Shown: one piece after another, positions 11,658-21,849 of the stretch
How positions within the stretch are numbered: position 1 is the first letter of the stretch
How the letters are laid out: every line of letters starts with the position of its first letter
Assembly (NCBI GenBank): GCA_010015655.1
Contig: ML976668.1
Location: 941,734 to 1,005,733 of the forward strand
Direction: 5' to 3'
DNA length: 64,000 nucleotides
Source of the DNA: Bimuria novae-zelandiae CBS 107.79
Lineage: Eukaryota > Ascomycota > Dothideomycetes > Pleosporales > Didymosphaeriaceae
Translations under genes and position numbers: made by a program
Notes under the pieces: generated by a model
What the model saw: the letters and a program-made list of their open reading frames with translations, nothing else
What the model was told of the DNA's origin: nothing
The model's database searches: none

Positions 11658-12046
11658 AACAACGCATTTTTGAATCAGATGTTCGCGAAGCATAAACGTG
11701 TTGTGATCATGTATGTGCCTTGAACGTTGCACTTGGAATGTTGTTATGTCTCGTTGTGCCAATCCTCTCCAGCACGTACTGTCAGATCAGAAAAAGGTAA
11801 ACACACGCCGCAAAGCATTTTCTAGACCAGGAACTCCATATTCGCGTAGCAGGTATATCCAAGCAGAGCAAAGGCAAAAGCAGATTACGCACTCGCAACT
11901 GCCTCTCAAATATGAACCATAAAAATGCACACCGTCTCTGTGTACATATCTACAACCACTTTTCCAGCAACAACTATCCCACAACTATGTCCGCTCCTCC
12001 AATAGATCCACGATATCCCCCTCCCACAAAAGGCACCACGACGCGT
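11658..12046. other. Intergenic between ALG11 and GPI-protein gene (tail-to-tail)
   Basis: Convergent 3' ends; no gene or repeat seen. Confidence 0.5.
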
Positions 12047-12748
12047 CTACAACGCCGCAACAACAACACCCAGACCCGCCAAGAGCGCCGCAGCGCTAAA
12101 CTGGAGCGTGGACGCGGCGCCCGTGGCCTCCGCGGGCTGCTTTGAGGTGCCAGTCGGGACAGGCGCGCCGTTGGCGCCCGTGGCAGAAGGGCTCGTGCCG
12201 TTGGCCGCGCCGGCGCCCGCATTGTTGGAGGAACCGGCGGAGGAAGAGGGGGACACGGCACCGGTTGCGGCCGCGGTGCCGCTGCTCTTACTGACGGCGG
12301 TGCCGGTGGGAGTCGCAGATTCGGAGTCGGAGGCGGTCGCGGAGGCGCTGGTGGGGAGGTTGGTCGCTGTAACACACACAACATATTAGCCGTTATCCTA
12401 TACCCATTCATCCTCATCCCATTCCCTCTCTCCTGTATCCCTCGTTCTCATCCCCGTCAACAAACCAAAAGGAAAGACCAAATGGATATGGGCAAAAAGA
12501 GGGGAATACATACAAACCTTAACCCCCGCCCCATTACAGATATCCGCAAGCGCCGCGAGCGCCGCCTTGCTGTCGTCGCCGCACTTCGTCTGCACGTTCT
12601 TGACGATGTCCTTGGCCGAGCACACAGCCTTGATGTCGGACGGCGTGTCGTACTCGTTCACGGCGCCGAGCAGGCAGCCCGGGTTCGCGGCGTTGGCGAC
12701 ACCGGCAATCACCACGGCCATGCCAACAAAAAACGTCTTGGAGAACAT
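12047..12748 (-). CDS. GPI-anchored cell-wall protein, small Cys domain plus Ser/Thr stalk
   Basis: Two exons, 12748-12514 and 12366-12047, with a 147-nt intron (donor GTATGT, acceptor TTACAG); 184 aa. Residues 1-20 are a signal peptide (MFSKTFFVGMAVVIAGVANA). Next comes a ~55-residue domain with four cysteines (NPGCLLGAVNEYDTPSD, AVCSAKD, TKCGDD, DICNGAG). Its layout recalls CFEM-type wall proteins, but it has only half the eight cysteines of CFEM. A Ser/Thr/Ala/Gly-rich stalk follows, and the protein ends in a hydrophobic tail (FSAAALLAGLGVVVAAL) after a small-residue site, the signature of a GPI signal. Likely attached to membrane or wall; exact role unknown. The donor was chosen over a nearer GTTTGT because only GTATGT keeps the phase. 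Confidence 0.85.
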
Positions 12749-13897
12749 CTTCGCTAGATAACTCTCGTTCGGTATTACTAGGTGGTTCGAGGGAGTCGGT
12801 CGCTGAAGAGCGCGTAAAATCGTAGAAGTGGGAGTTATGTGGGTGTGGGAGTGTGGAAGCCGCGTAAAGAGTGACGGCAGTCTAGAAAGCAAGAATGCGA
12901 AAAAAAGAATGAGTGTCTGGGTGAGTGCGAGAGAGCGGCGTTTGTGTGTGAAGGACGTTCGTGCGGCGAAGGCAGCCTGGCACAGTATCAGGGGCGCGGC
13001 GCCGCCAATGGGGACCGTGCGCACGGAGTGGGCGTGCTATTCCGGGGTCAGACGCGCTAGTACAGGTACAAGAGTTTGTTTTGGTGAGGCTGTGGCGGTG
13101 TTTGTGGGGGTGCAATGAACGCGCTGAATTCGTGGTTTAAACTACTTGTGTGGATGACTTGGGTTTATAGTGAGCTTGGTGCCCATAGGTGGTTTCGCTG
13201 TATCTCCAGTTGAGTTAGTGTTGGCTCGGGTTTTTGCACTCGGTGTGAGACGAGGAAAATAAGGCGTCGTGCAAAGTCCGTAAAACATTCCGATCCGAGA
13301 CGATGCCTCACGCTTGGAACTAAGCTCAAGCCTGTCAGTTGTCGAAAACACGTGAACATAGAATATGACGACTTCACTCCTTCACGCACACGTATCAAGC
13401 ACATCAATTAGCAACGAGAACGCTTCTATTCATCATTCTGGAGTCTCCCAATCGGGCCTCGTAGCATCAATCCATCACCGCCCAACCACCAAGCAGGGCT
13501 ATTACTATAGTGTGCAAAACCCAAAGCAGTCCACGGCAGGGCGGCAACCCCTGCCATGCATAGACAAATCATAACAAACGACAGCAATAACAAACATTCC
13601 CGCGCGCACCAGAGCGAGCTGCCAGCAATCACCCCCTGAGCAACGTGATGGGGTATCCAAAGACAGAACGCACAGCCAAAAACAATACATGCAGACATAC
13701 CGGCAAACCAGCCCAATGGAGGACTGTCCGCCAGAAACCTAGATTTTGATTGAAACCAGAAATCAATTCCCGCACGTCCGACTACGTGGGCTCCGTCGCT
13801 GATGATAGTGTACAAAATCCGAACAGGAAAGAAATGAGTTGTGATGGGTGGGTATTTAGATACGTTCGTGCGGTCGTAGCATTAAGAGCGAAGGAGA
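12749..13897. other. Intergenic, no confident gene
   Basis: Holds the upstream region of the GPI-protein gene and the 3' flank of the DENN gene. A 129-codon minus-strand ORF at 13426-13815 has two hydrophobic stretches but no homology that I recognise and no support beyond length. Confidence 0.45.
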
Positions 13898-16800
13898 TCA
13901 TGAGGGTGGGGTGACGGGGGGCTTGACACCGTTCGGGCCCAGCATCGAGGGTATGGGTTTTCGTCGGGCTTTCGCCATGGGTATGCGCGGGACGCCCTGT
14001 ATCACGCGCGGCTCTTTCATCAAAGTAGGATCCAGTTTTGATGGGACTACATTGCTGTCAGCAAGGAAACACCGACCCCATGGGACGGTGGACTCACTCC
14101 GAGTAATGACTTCGCGGTAGTCGCCCGGGAACCGTGAGTTGGGAGGAGTCGCCGCCGCTGTGCGCCAGAGATGATCGGTTTTGTCGGACAGGAAATCGAC
14201 TTTCGACTTGTGGAAGAATGACGACTTCCCGCGGTTTCGTTTCGACAAGATCACCTCGTCAAACAACTTAATGGATGGGTCATCCGAACGCGTGCTCTCG
14301 CGTTCATGAATGAATTCATTAAATCCTGGCACAAGTTAGAATCCCGTCAGTGCTTCTGAGGTGCATCATCATACCTTGAGTTTGCTGAAGCATCTGAATA
14401 TAAGGCACATTCTCGTGCGGCAAGCTCTTGATGAACTCATCCATCTTGAAATGGTAGATCAACCCCGACTTCTTCTGCTCACCAACCGCGGGAGTCATGT
14501 ATCGCCGGTACGTATACAAAAGGCTCGCAAAACATCTCACAAAGGAGGCTCGAACTTGATCAGGCCGGAAAGCGGACGGGCAGACGATGCATAACGTGTC
14601 TACGCATCTGCCATGTGCATATGTACTGCATCCAGAACAGCGGTACAGGCCTTCGTCCGACTTCTCGTCGCAAATAGAGCAGACAGCCTTCTGCTCCATA
14701 GGCCTCCACTGCATACAGTGCCCTTCTTGCCATCGTGTTGTGTCCGTGTTTCTCACCGGCTGCATCGCCAAGCCAGGCATGATCGTAGACGCAGCCAATG
14801 TCGACTGCGCGTACACGGATGGCGCGTACGTAGATGGTGCACGAAGCTCATGGCTCAAAGAAGAGGTCGAAGCACTAGGCGCGTGTCCGAGGTGGGTCTG
14901 ACTAGGTCTCCTCAGATTCGGGGGTACGTGATCAAAGCCAAACTAGGACATATTAGCCACTGCTTTTATTGATGCTGTCACGGTACTCACCGAGGAACTT
15001 CTTCGGGAAGAAGTCTCGAAATGGCCTGACCGTTTCTCGCGCAAGTCTCGCAAATTGGCCTGCAAAGCATAGCCAGAGTCGCTGCGCGAGATGGGCGTAT
15101 TGGGCAATGGAGGGAAGGTTGTCGATACTGGTGATATTCTTGGCGAAGGTGGTGATTGCGAGTTAGCCTTTACTGTACTTGCTGTAGATGGCCTATCGTT
15201 CCCTCGGCTCGAGACACTCGACTGCAAGAATGCGTTGTAGATCAACGGCCGCGAGTTAGATGGCAGAGGACCAGTTCCAAATGAAGTCGAATTCATTCCA
15301 ATATACTGTTGTACCGACAGCGAGTACGCACGGTGTGTAAAGACTTGCGGGTTCTCGGAGCAAAACGTATCGTAAGGGAAGGACTCAATGGCATACGCGG
15401 GAGGTCCTGTTGGCACTCCATATCGTGTGTGATGGGGCGCAGAGTGCTGGAGAAGGGACATAAGCTTGCGCCGCTGCTGTCGCGGAAGCGATGGAGCTTG
15501 CCCGCCATTCGTACCGATCAGGTCATTGTCCAAGTCGACAAGAACATACTCGTCCTCAGGGTAATCGGCGGGCTCGTATCGGCGTTCGATACCGACGATA
15601 TACGGACAGGGCGCTTCGATGGTCTGGACGAGACGAGCGGGCAGGACTGGAATAAATACGCCAGCCCACTTGAAAGGATATAACAGGTTGACTATGGCCA
15701 TGCTTGCAAGATGAAGCATGGACGTATGTGAGGAGAGAAGGATGATTTTGGATTCCGCCAAAACATACTCAAACAGTGAAATGATATTGGGAAGGGATAG
15801 GCACCGGAAGAGAGCGTAGATGTCAATGTTTCGTGACCCAGGTATTTCGTTGACAGCTTCTTTTCGAGCATAAAGTCGAAGCTCGCGGACTGCAATCTCC
15901 ACTTGTGTGATAGAGTTGATCGGACTAAGAGCCTCTGCGCACAAGTTGACAACGTATCGCTCGAGTGGCTGCCACATGCCGATTCGCGGGGAGCTAGGAG
16001 GCACTCGTTGTACCACACCGTTGGTCATGGGAACAACGACTGCCTTCAGCCACTCCTTCCAAAACGGTGTCAGACAAGCATCTCGGCCCATTACACCGTA
16101 TGCGCGAGGAATCCAGAGTCCAGTTTCTCCGTCCGTCAGTCCCTCAATCTTGGATGCTGCACCATGCCGTACGGGGCGCAGCAAATCAGTCATCAAGCCA
16201 ATCTTTTCTTCTACCGCACTGATCTCATCCTCGAGAGCCTCGCGGTCTTCGGATTCAGATGGCATGGTGGGAAGCTTCGCTAAGAGTCTTGAGAGTTTTG
16301 CACGTTCCAGTGCTAGCCGTTCTCCCAGGCTGCTGGCTAGTTCGCGTTCTTCTTGGTTCATGTGCAGCCGTCGCCACTCTTCGCACTGTCGCTCCAGTCC
16401 TTCGGCGGCTTCCGCGTTCAATGGCTGCCAGACGATCATGCAAATGCCGTATAATTTGGAGTTGTCGCCGTTCGTCATGGCAAACCCATGCCATCCGGTC
16501 TTCGGACGCTCGTCCGATGAAACGACGGTAACGTCGTTGGGGAAAGCAAACATGGGCACATAGTCTGGAAAGGGATTCCTACGCTTCAATTCTTCGACCA
16601 TGTTCTTGGGCGGGTAGCGGTCCAGTAACACGGGCTCGTACCGGCGGAGCAGAGGATGCATGTTCGGCTCCGGATTGAAGGGTTGTGGGGCTGGAATGAC
16701 TGAATTGTAGCCAGACATTCGTTTGGATGTTCGTACCGATGCTGGACCCATGTCAGTGATATCCGATACCAAACGCAAACAAGAGAAACGAAACGTGCTC

Positions 16801-17487
16801 CAATGGTCGCGAGTCAGCGCGTCTCGCATGACGCAAGCACTTACCTTGACGTGCCACCGAGGAAGTCCTCTTAAGGCTGCTCTGCATGGTAGACAGCCGC
16901 CGTCGAACGCTGCCAATGCCCGATCTGAGGTTCCCACCTCCATCTTCCTGCTGTTGCTGGATTCGTTGCGGTCGCGGTCGCGGTTTGGTCGGCGTCGGGC
17001 GGTTCTGCTGTGCAACGCCTGCCGTGAACTGTATCTCTTCTAGGAAGGTGTCGCGCTCTGAAGCGAACTTTCTAAGGGCATTTTCAAAGTCCTGATCGCT
17101 AAGTCCTGACCCGCCAATCTGCACGCCTTTGATTGTGGTGCTACTTCTGTTGCTGGCAGTTTGCTTGGAATCCGAGCCCACGATGGTGCTTGTAGACTTG
17201 CGGTGCTCGTAGCTCAGACGGCCGGACCGCCGCTTGGGGGCATCGCCATTAGAGAGGCCGTCTTGCGACTTTGGGCGTGCGGAGTCGGTTTCGAGCGCGG
17301 CGTCTTCCTCAATGGTCTCATCTACATCCAACGGCGGAGGCGACGAGAGCGGAGAGGGAATGCTGCTGAGGCCGTTTGGCTTTGGCTTGGGCTGGGTGCG
17401 TTCGTCGTAGACTTGCGAGGACTCGATGCCAGATATAAAAAAATAGTCGGCGAGGGGCGGGGTGACATCTGTGGGAGCGGGCGCCAT
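13898..17487 (-). CDS. DENN-domain protein with internal C4HC3 zinc finger (putative Rab GEF)
   Basis: Exons 17487-16845, 16741-14991, 14942-14375 and 14325-13898; introns of 103, 48 and 49 nt, all phase-consistent; 1,129 aa. DENN modules act as guanine-nucleotide exchange factors for Rab GTPases in membrane traffic. Layout: a disordered Ser/Pro-rich N-terminus with a short coiled segment (DQDFENALRKFASERDTFLE); uDENN from about residue 245 (DYVPMFAFPNDV, GWHGFAMTNGDNSKLYG); a coiled coil (EWRRLHMNQEERELASSLGE); cDENN with ISLFEYVLAESKIILLSSH and LYPFKWAGVFIPVLPARLV; a zinc finger at residues 886-919 with order C-x2-C-x10-C-x2-C-x4-H-x2-C-x4-C-x2-C (PHD/C1-like); then a dDENN-like tail (VPYIQML, FNEFIHERE, KLFDEVILSKRNRGKSSFF). 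A 51-nt segment near the 3' end may be a fourth intron. Partner Rab not deducible. Confidence 0.88.
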
Positions 17488-20035
17488 TGTAAATGTTGGG
17501 ACATGGGATATCCAAAAAGAGAGACAGCGAGGGAGCGTCGGGGGCAGGACGCACGTCGGTGTGAGGTCGAGGTCGCGGCCGCGGGATCAAGTCATGAGGA
17601 GTGGACGCCAGTTCCCACGGTTTGTGCGTGCACGGGAAAGCTTGAGACTGTGCAACGGTGACAGGCGGTCGCAGCCGTTGTCGCGTAACACGGGCGCCGT
17701 GCGACACAGTTTGGGGAATAACGTGCGGTGCTGCTTGGGGGCTTGCGATGGCACGGCGCAGGCGAGTAGAGCGTTTGGTCGGGAAGAGGATTGGCTGCGG
17801 AGGAGGAGTTCAGGCAGCAGGCAGGCAGGCAGTACAATGCACCCGCGAGATTTTGGACCTCCCTGGCCCAAGCCCGCGGTTTGGGGCACGACTCTATTGA
17901 TTAGCGCGCCTTATCGCCGTCGACGCACAGGGCGGCTCTGCTGCACGGCGAAGATTAGGAAAAGAACACGGCGGGATGGCGCGTCGTTAGCCGACGCCAT
18001 CTAGATGACAGCGGCAGCCCTCGGGCCGCGGTGCTGTCGCTCCAATTACTACATTACGTACATTGCAACAAAGCAAGCATGAACTCCAAGGCTTGCAATC
18101 CACCTGGTGGCCGCAGACGGCAGGCACGACCCTGAGTCCGCCGCGATTGCCCTAAGCGGAGGAGACGCTGTCCGAAAAGGGATGCTCTCTGACCAACGCG
18201 GCAGGGGCTAGCAGGCCGCATCAAACCCGCCCGCCCACACCACACCCCGCCGAGGCCATGCCCCAATATAAATAGATATATCAGATGGACGACGTCCGGG
18301 ATGGAGATGCGCTTCTGCCAGGGCACGAATAGGGGCATGTGCGACCTCAACAGCTTCTGGCATCTGTCACTGGCCCGTCGAAGCGACACAATTGTCACAC
18401 GCATATGCGACCGAGCGCAGCCAAGTGAACGATGCCGCGCGACAGACTCGGACTGTCCAGTTCCCCTGCCGATCGACGTGTTGGCCGCAGGGGGTTGGTT
18501 GGTGGCCCTGAGTGCAATTGTGGACTGCGTGAATATCGATTTCTTCTTGAGACAGGTCTCCCCGACGACCCTCCAGCTATCAAGCCGGCATCGTGGCTCA
18601 TCATGGCGATCGCCGCCACCAGGAACAAAGAATTTCCGCTCTGATTTGAGTCCAATGATCGCCCGCCTCATTTCATCTCGCGAACACCAGCCAAGAATCT
18701 TCGAGACCCTCAACCCGTTCGTTCATCACGGCTGCTGTGATTGAGGCTGGCTAAGACAGGCTCGCTGGAGCACGGGTCCGTTTTTTTTTTTTATCTGGGG
18801 ACATCCTGGTCCTCTCGATCTCCTTCGCGTATCCTCCAATCGCTGACCGCGTCCCTCATTCTACTACCGGGCCACTCCTTGTTGCCTGAGGTGCTCTCAA
18901 CGCCGTCTGCACTGCTACCAAAACACTATTCTCCCAATCTACCGAATTGCCATGATTCACGGTCATCGAGAAACCCCGTATCAACGACCATCTCCACGTT
19001 CGTCGCCCCCAGCTGACTGCAGGAACAGAGTTAATCTACTCGCTGATTACGCAATTAATCTTCCGCCTGCGACTGCAGTTTCGTACCGTACATACATACA
19101 TATGTACCTACCTGCACCTAAGACAGCAAAGTGAGCTAATCGCGGGCCGGACCTACCATCGGTATCCCAGTGATCCAAAAACAACTACCGCGACCCTTCT
19201 AGAAAATCTCCTCGACGAGCTAACCAAGTGCTTGTTTCCGGCAGCGCCCAACCATCGGAGGGTCCTCCGAAATATTGTAATCACTGTGCCGCTGCCCGGG
19301 TTCGCGGTCCGCAGCGAACAGGCCCGTCCCAGCATGCAGGTACGCAGTATTGAGGCATAAATGCGGTGCAGCCTATACAAAGGGAAACCTGGCGCCAGCA
19401 CGTACATAGATCAACTTTTGTGGGTGTATTGGTGTTTCAGGTATAAAAGCTGTTCAGGTAAACAAGAGGATCCTGGGGATTTTAACTTTCGGCTACATAT
19501 ATATGGCGATTGTGGCTGACGGAAGAAATTTAGCCACGCACGCGACGGTCTGGATTGAACGGCGTCGTGTGCTTGGAAATGTCCGGTATCGTTGCGTTCG
19601 ATTTAATTTTCGAATACTTCTGGCAACGCGGCGGACGGAAAAATTTTGCCACGCGACGGTCTGGATGGAAGCTTGAACAACGGCGGCTTGAAAATGCCCG
19701 TAGCTCTGCAGATGCCCCTAGCTTCGAATGTTTACCAAGAACTCCATAGCTCCGATGTTCTGTTGCGTCAATATACAGAGGTCGTGATAGATCTCTACGG
19801 AAACAGGGACACACAAACATCTTCTATCACAAGCCTGTAATTTCCCCCAGGGCGATTAGATCTGGACATAATACCCAATGTACTACTTGCATAGAGTCGT
19901 ATATAAAATATACATTGTTGTCTATGTGCGTTGCTGTCCGCAGACCAGATCTGTATAGGGTACTACATAAAATGGAGGTTTCTAACCCAGCGTATACGAA
20001 AACAACGAACGTGAATTTTATTGCTTTATAATTAA
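17488..20035. other. Intergenic, no confident gene
   Basis: About 2.5 kb upstream of the DENN gene. Several ORFs reach 147-219 codons on either strand (for example 18054-18713) but show no domain, signal peptide or sensible composition, and they overlap one another in antisense. A run of 12 T lies at about 18780. A diverged direct duplication lies at 19505-19700 (separate entry). AT content rises towards 20,000, where the repeat block begins. Confidence 0.45.
19505..19700. repeat. Diverged direct duplication, unit about 115 bp
   Basis: Two similar segments start at about 19505 and 19622. Both contain GACGGAA, an AAATTT core, GCCACGC, and the shared string CGACGGTCTGGAT, followed by TTGAA and AACGGCG. 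Copy 2 differs by small insertions. No coding potential is evident. Confidence 0.55.
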
Positions 20036-20038
20036 AGT

Positions 20039-20916
20039 GTTAGGATCTGTAATTAGCACCATACGGCTAGGCCCCAGGGCGCCTACGGTTTTATGGTGAT
20101 CAATGGTGGCACAGTACAAGGGAGTCACGTGCCTGCTCAACGAGCTCGACTCGAGTAGATCGAGTAGGCCAAGTATATGGGAACTCGACGATGAACTGTT
20201 ATCTTTATATTTAACCTATTTATTAATCTATTATTTAGATTTAACTTAGGCTCTTATTGATTTAATATTTTATAACTTTAATACTATCGTCCCTATTAAG
20301 AAGTATAAGCTATTAATACTTCTTTCCTGCCTTATAGTACTCCTGCCTGAGAACTAACCCTATATACTATAGGACTAGTTACTCCTTAGGGTTTTAATAG
20401 GGCTCTAAAACTATTACTATAAATAATTATGTATAAGTCTTTGTTAAGTCCCTACGGGTAGCTAGTCCGAAATGGGGTTAAGGTTGGTTCTCTAGCAGGA
20501 GCGATGTCGAAACGGGAAAGAGTGTATTAATAGCTTGCGCTTATTAATAGGGTGTTGGTATTAAAGTAAGGTGCGTCACAATTAAATCAACAAGAGCCTG
20601 AGTGAATCCAAACGATAGATTAATAAACAGGTTAAATACGAGATGGAAGAGTCCATCCTTATGTTCCTATATACTTAGCATGCTCGACTTGCTCGCTTCG
20701 AGCATGTCGAGCGCAGCCTTAGCTTTCTGTATATGCTTAACTTGCTCGCTTCGAGCATGTCGAGCGCAGCCTTAGCTTTCTGCATATGCTCGACTTGCTC
20801 GATTCGAGCGCTTCGAGCAGTCACGTGACCTGCCCATTGCTGTGCCACCATTGGCTCCCATAAGACCTTGGCCGTCTCAGAATGTTAGCCTGGTGATGCT
20901 AAATACAGATCCTAAC
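20039..20916. mobile_element. Terminal-inverted-repeat element, ~0.88 kb, non-coding
   Basis: Left end GTTAGGATCTGTAATTAGCA (20039) and the right end read on the minus strand from 20916, GTTAGGATCTGTATTTAGCA, match nearly perfectly. Similarity continues inward for about 110 bp, including CAATGGTGGCACAG and a GTCACGTG core on both arms. AGT flanks both sides (20036-20038, 20917-20919), a possible 3-bp target duplication. The centre is AT-rich and has no intact ORF, so it is a non-autonomous or RIP-decayed DNA element. Its right end abuts the Gypsy-B LTR by only a few bases. Confidence 0.75.
20681..20819. repeat. 53-bp tandem repeat inside the TIR element
   Basis: Two units at 20681-20733 and 20734-20786 differ at a few bases and a partial third unit follows. 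Each contains the palindrome-rich text GCTCGCTTCGAGCATGTCGA and the shared CAGCCTTAGCTTTCTG. Confidence 0.85.
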
Positions 20917-20921
20917 AGTCT

Positions 20922-21371
20922 TGTTATAAGACGCTCACACCTTGTTCCGATCTGGGTTAGGGTAGTAAGGTATTATAGTACTTTATAAATTATTTAGTAG
21001 TATAAGTTAATGCGACACTTAGCGCGTGGCTAAATAATTTAATTTTATAATAAATAAAATAACTATTAGTCTATATAAGAGAACGTACTTGTACAGAAGA
21101 TATGTAAGTTAACTATAAAGAGTGTATAAAGGAAATCTGTCCTGTATATATATATCCTCCTTGTCCTATAGAAATCCCACGATATCCTATACCCGAGCCT
21201 CATGGGATCTCATGGGATATCTTGGGACGTTACGTGACCGTGGTCACGTAGTCCTATAATGTCCTATAGTCTTGGCGTCTGAGACAGCCTGGGACGTTAC
21301 GTAATCCTTAGGTGGGGCCCGAGTGCCGTTATAAGGCCCGTTATCCCACTATTAACTTCTAGACTGTAACA
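20922..21371 (-). repeat. Gypsy-B 3' LTR
   Basis: A 450-bp segment with TG...CA ends (TGTTATAAGACG at the left, CTGTAACA at the right). Its left ~140 bp are the reverse complement of the last part of the Gypsy-A LTR, although the other half differs, so the two families are related but distinct. The bases just right of it (CTATCCTTCTCCTTCCTC) are a polypurine tract on the minus strand. Confidence 0.85.
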
Positions 21372-21550
21372 CTATCCTTCTCCTTCCTCTACATGTCCTT
21401 ATACAGTAGCTAATGTCCTCTTAAAGTACCCTTTATTATTATTTTATTAGAGATTAAATAAACTTAATTAGTTAAATTACTATAGTATCTTGCTAGTACT
21501 ACGCGAAGAAGGGCTTAACCTATAAATTTTTTTTTAAAACGTAGTATAGT

Positions 21551-21832
21551 AACTACTATAAGAATAGCGTTATAAAGTATAAGTTATTAAAATCTATAGT
21601 TCTAAACTTTTCTTAAATTAATTTTAAGATAGATAGGCTTAAGCGCCTAGAAAAGGTAGTAGTAGTTAAAGAAAAAATAGCTATAGTAGCCCTTTAGGCT
21701 ACTTATACTAAAAGGAAAAAGTTACTAAAGTAAAAGTATTTACTTAAGAAGCGTAAGGGGAAGCTCCTTACTAACTTAATAAAATTTATTAAGGAGATTA
21801 AGCGTTTTAAGAGGCTAAAAGCGTTAGGCTAG
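21551..21832 (+). pseudogene. Decayed ORF antisense to Gypsy-B, Lys/Arg-rich coiled coil
   Basis: A single plus-strand frame of 94 codons ending TAG 21830-21832, interrupted by three stops explainable by RIP. It lies between the chromodomain and the 3' LTR of Gypsy-B but on the opposite strand. The C-terminal part has a heptad-like basic/acidic pattern (RLKRLEKVVVVKEKIAIVAL, then KRKKLLK and FIKEIKRFKRLKALG). It matches in position and style the antisense ORF in Gypsy-A at 49494-49862. Several Tyr in the N-terminal half could be former Cys of a zinc cluster. Confidence 0.5.
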
Positions 21833-21849
21833 AATATTATTTAACTAAA

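Noticed and set aside
13426..13815. 129-codon minus-strand ORF with two hydrophobic stretches
   Set aside because: Hydrophobic segments alone are weak evidence; no homology recognised, no supporting splice or start context.
18054..18744. Overlapping ORFs of 219 (-) and 147 (+) codons
   Set aside because: No domain, signal peptide or codon-like pattern; they overlap in antisense, which is usual in G+C-rich intergenic DNA.
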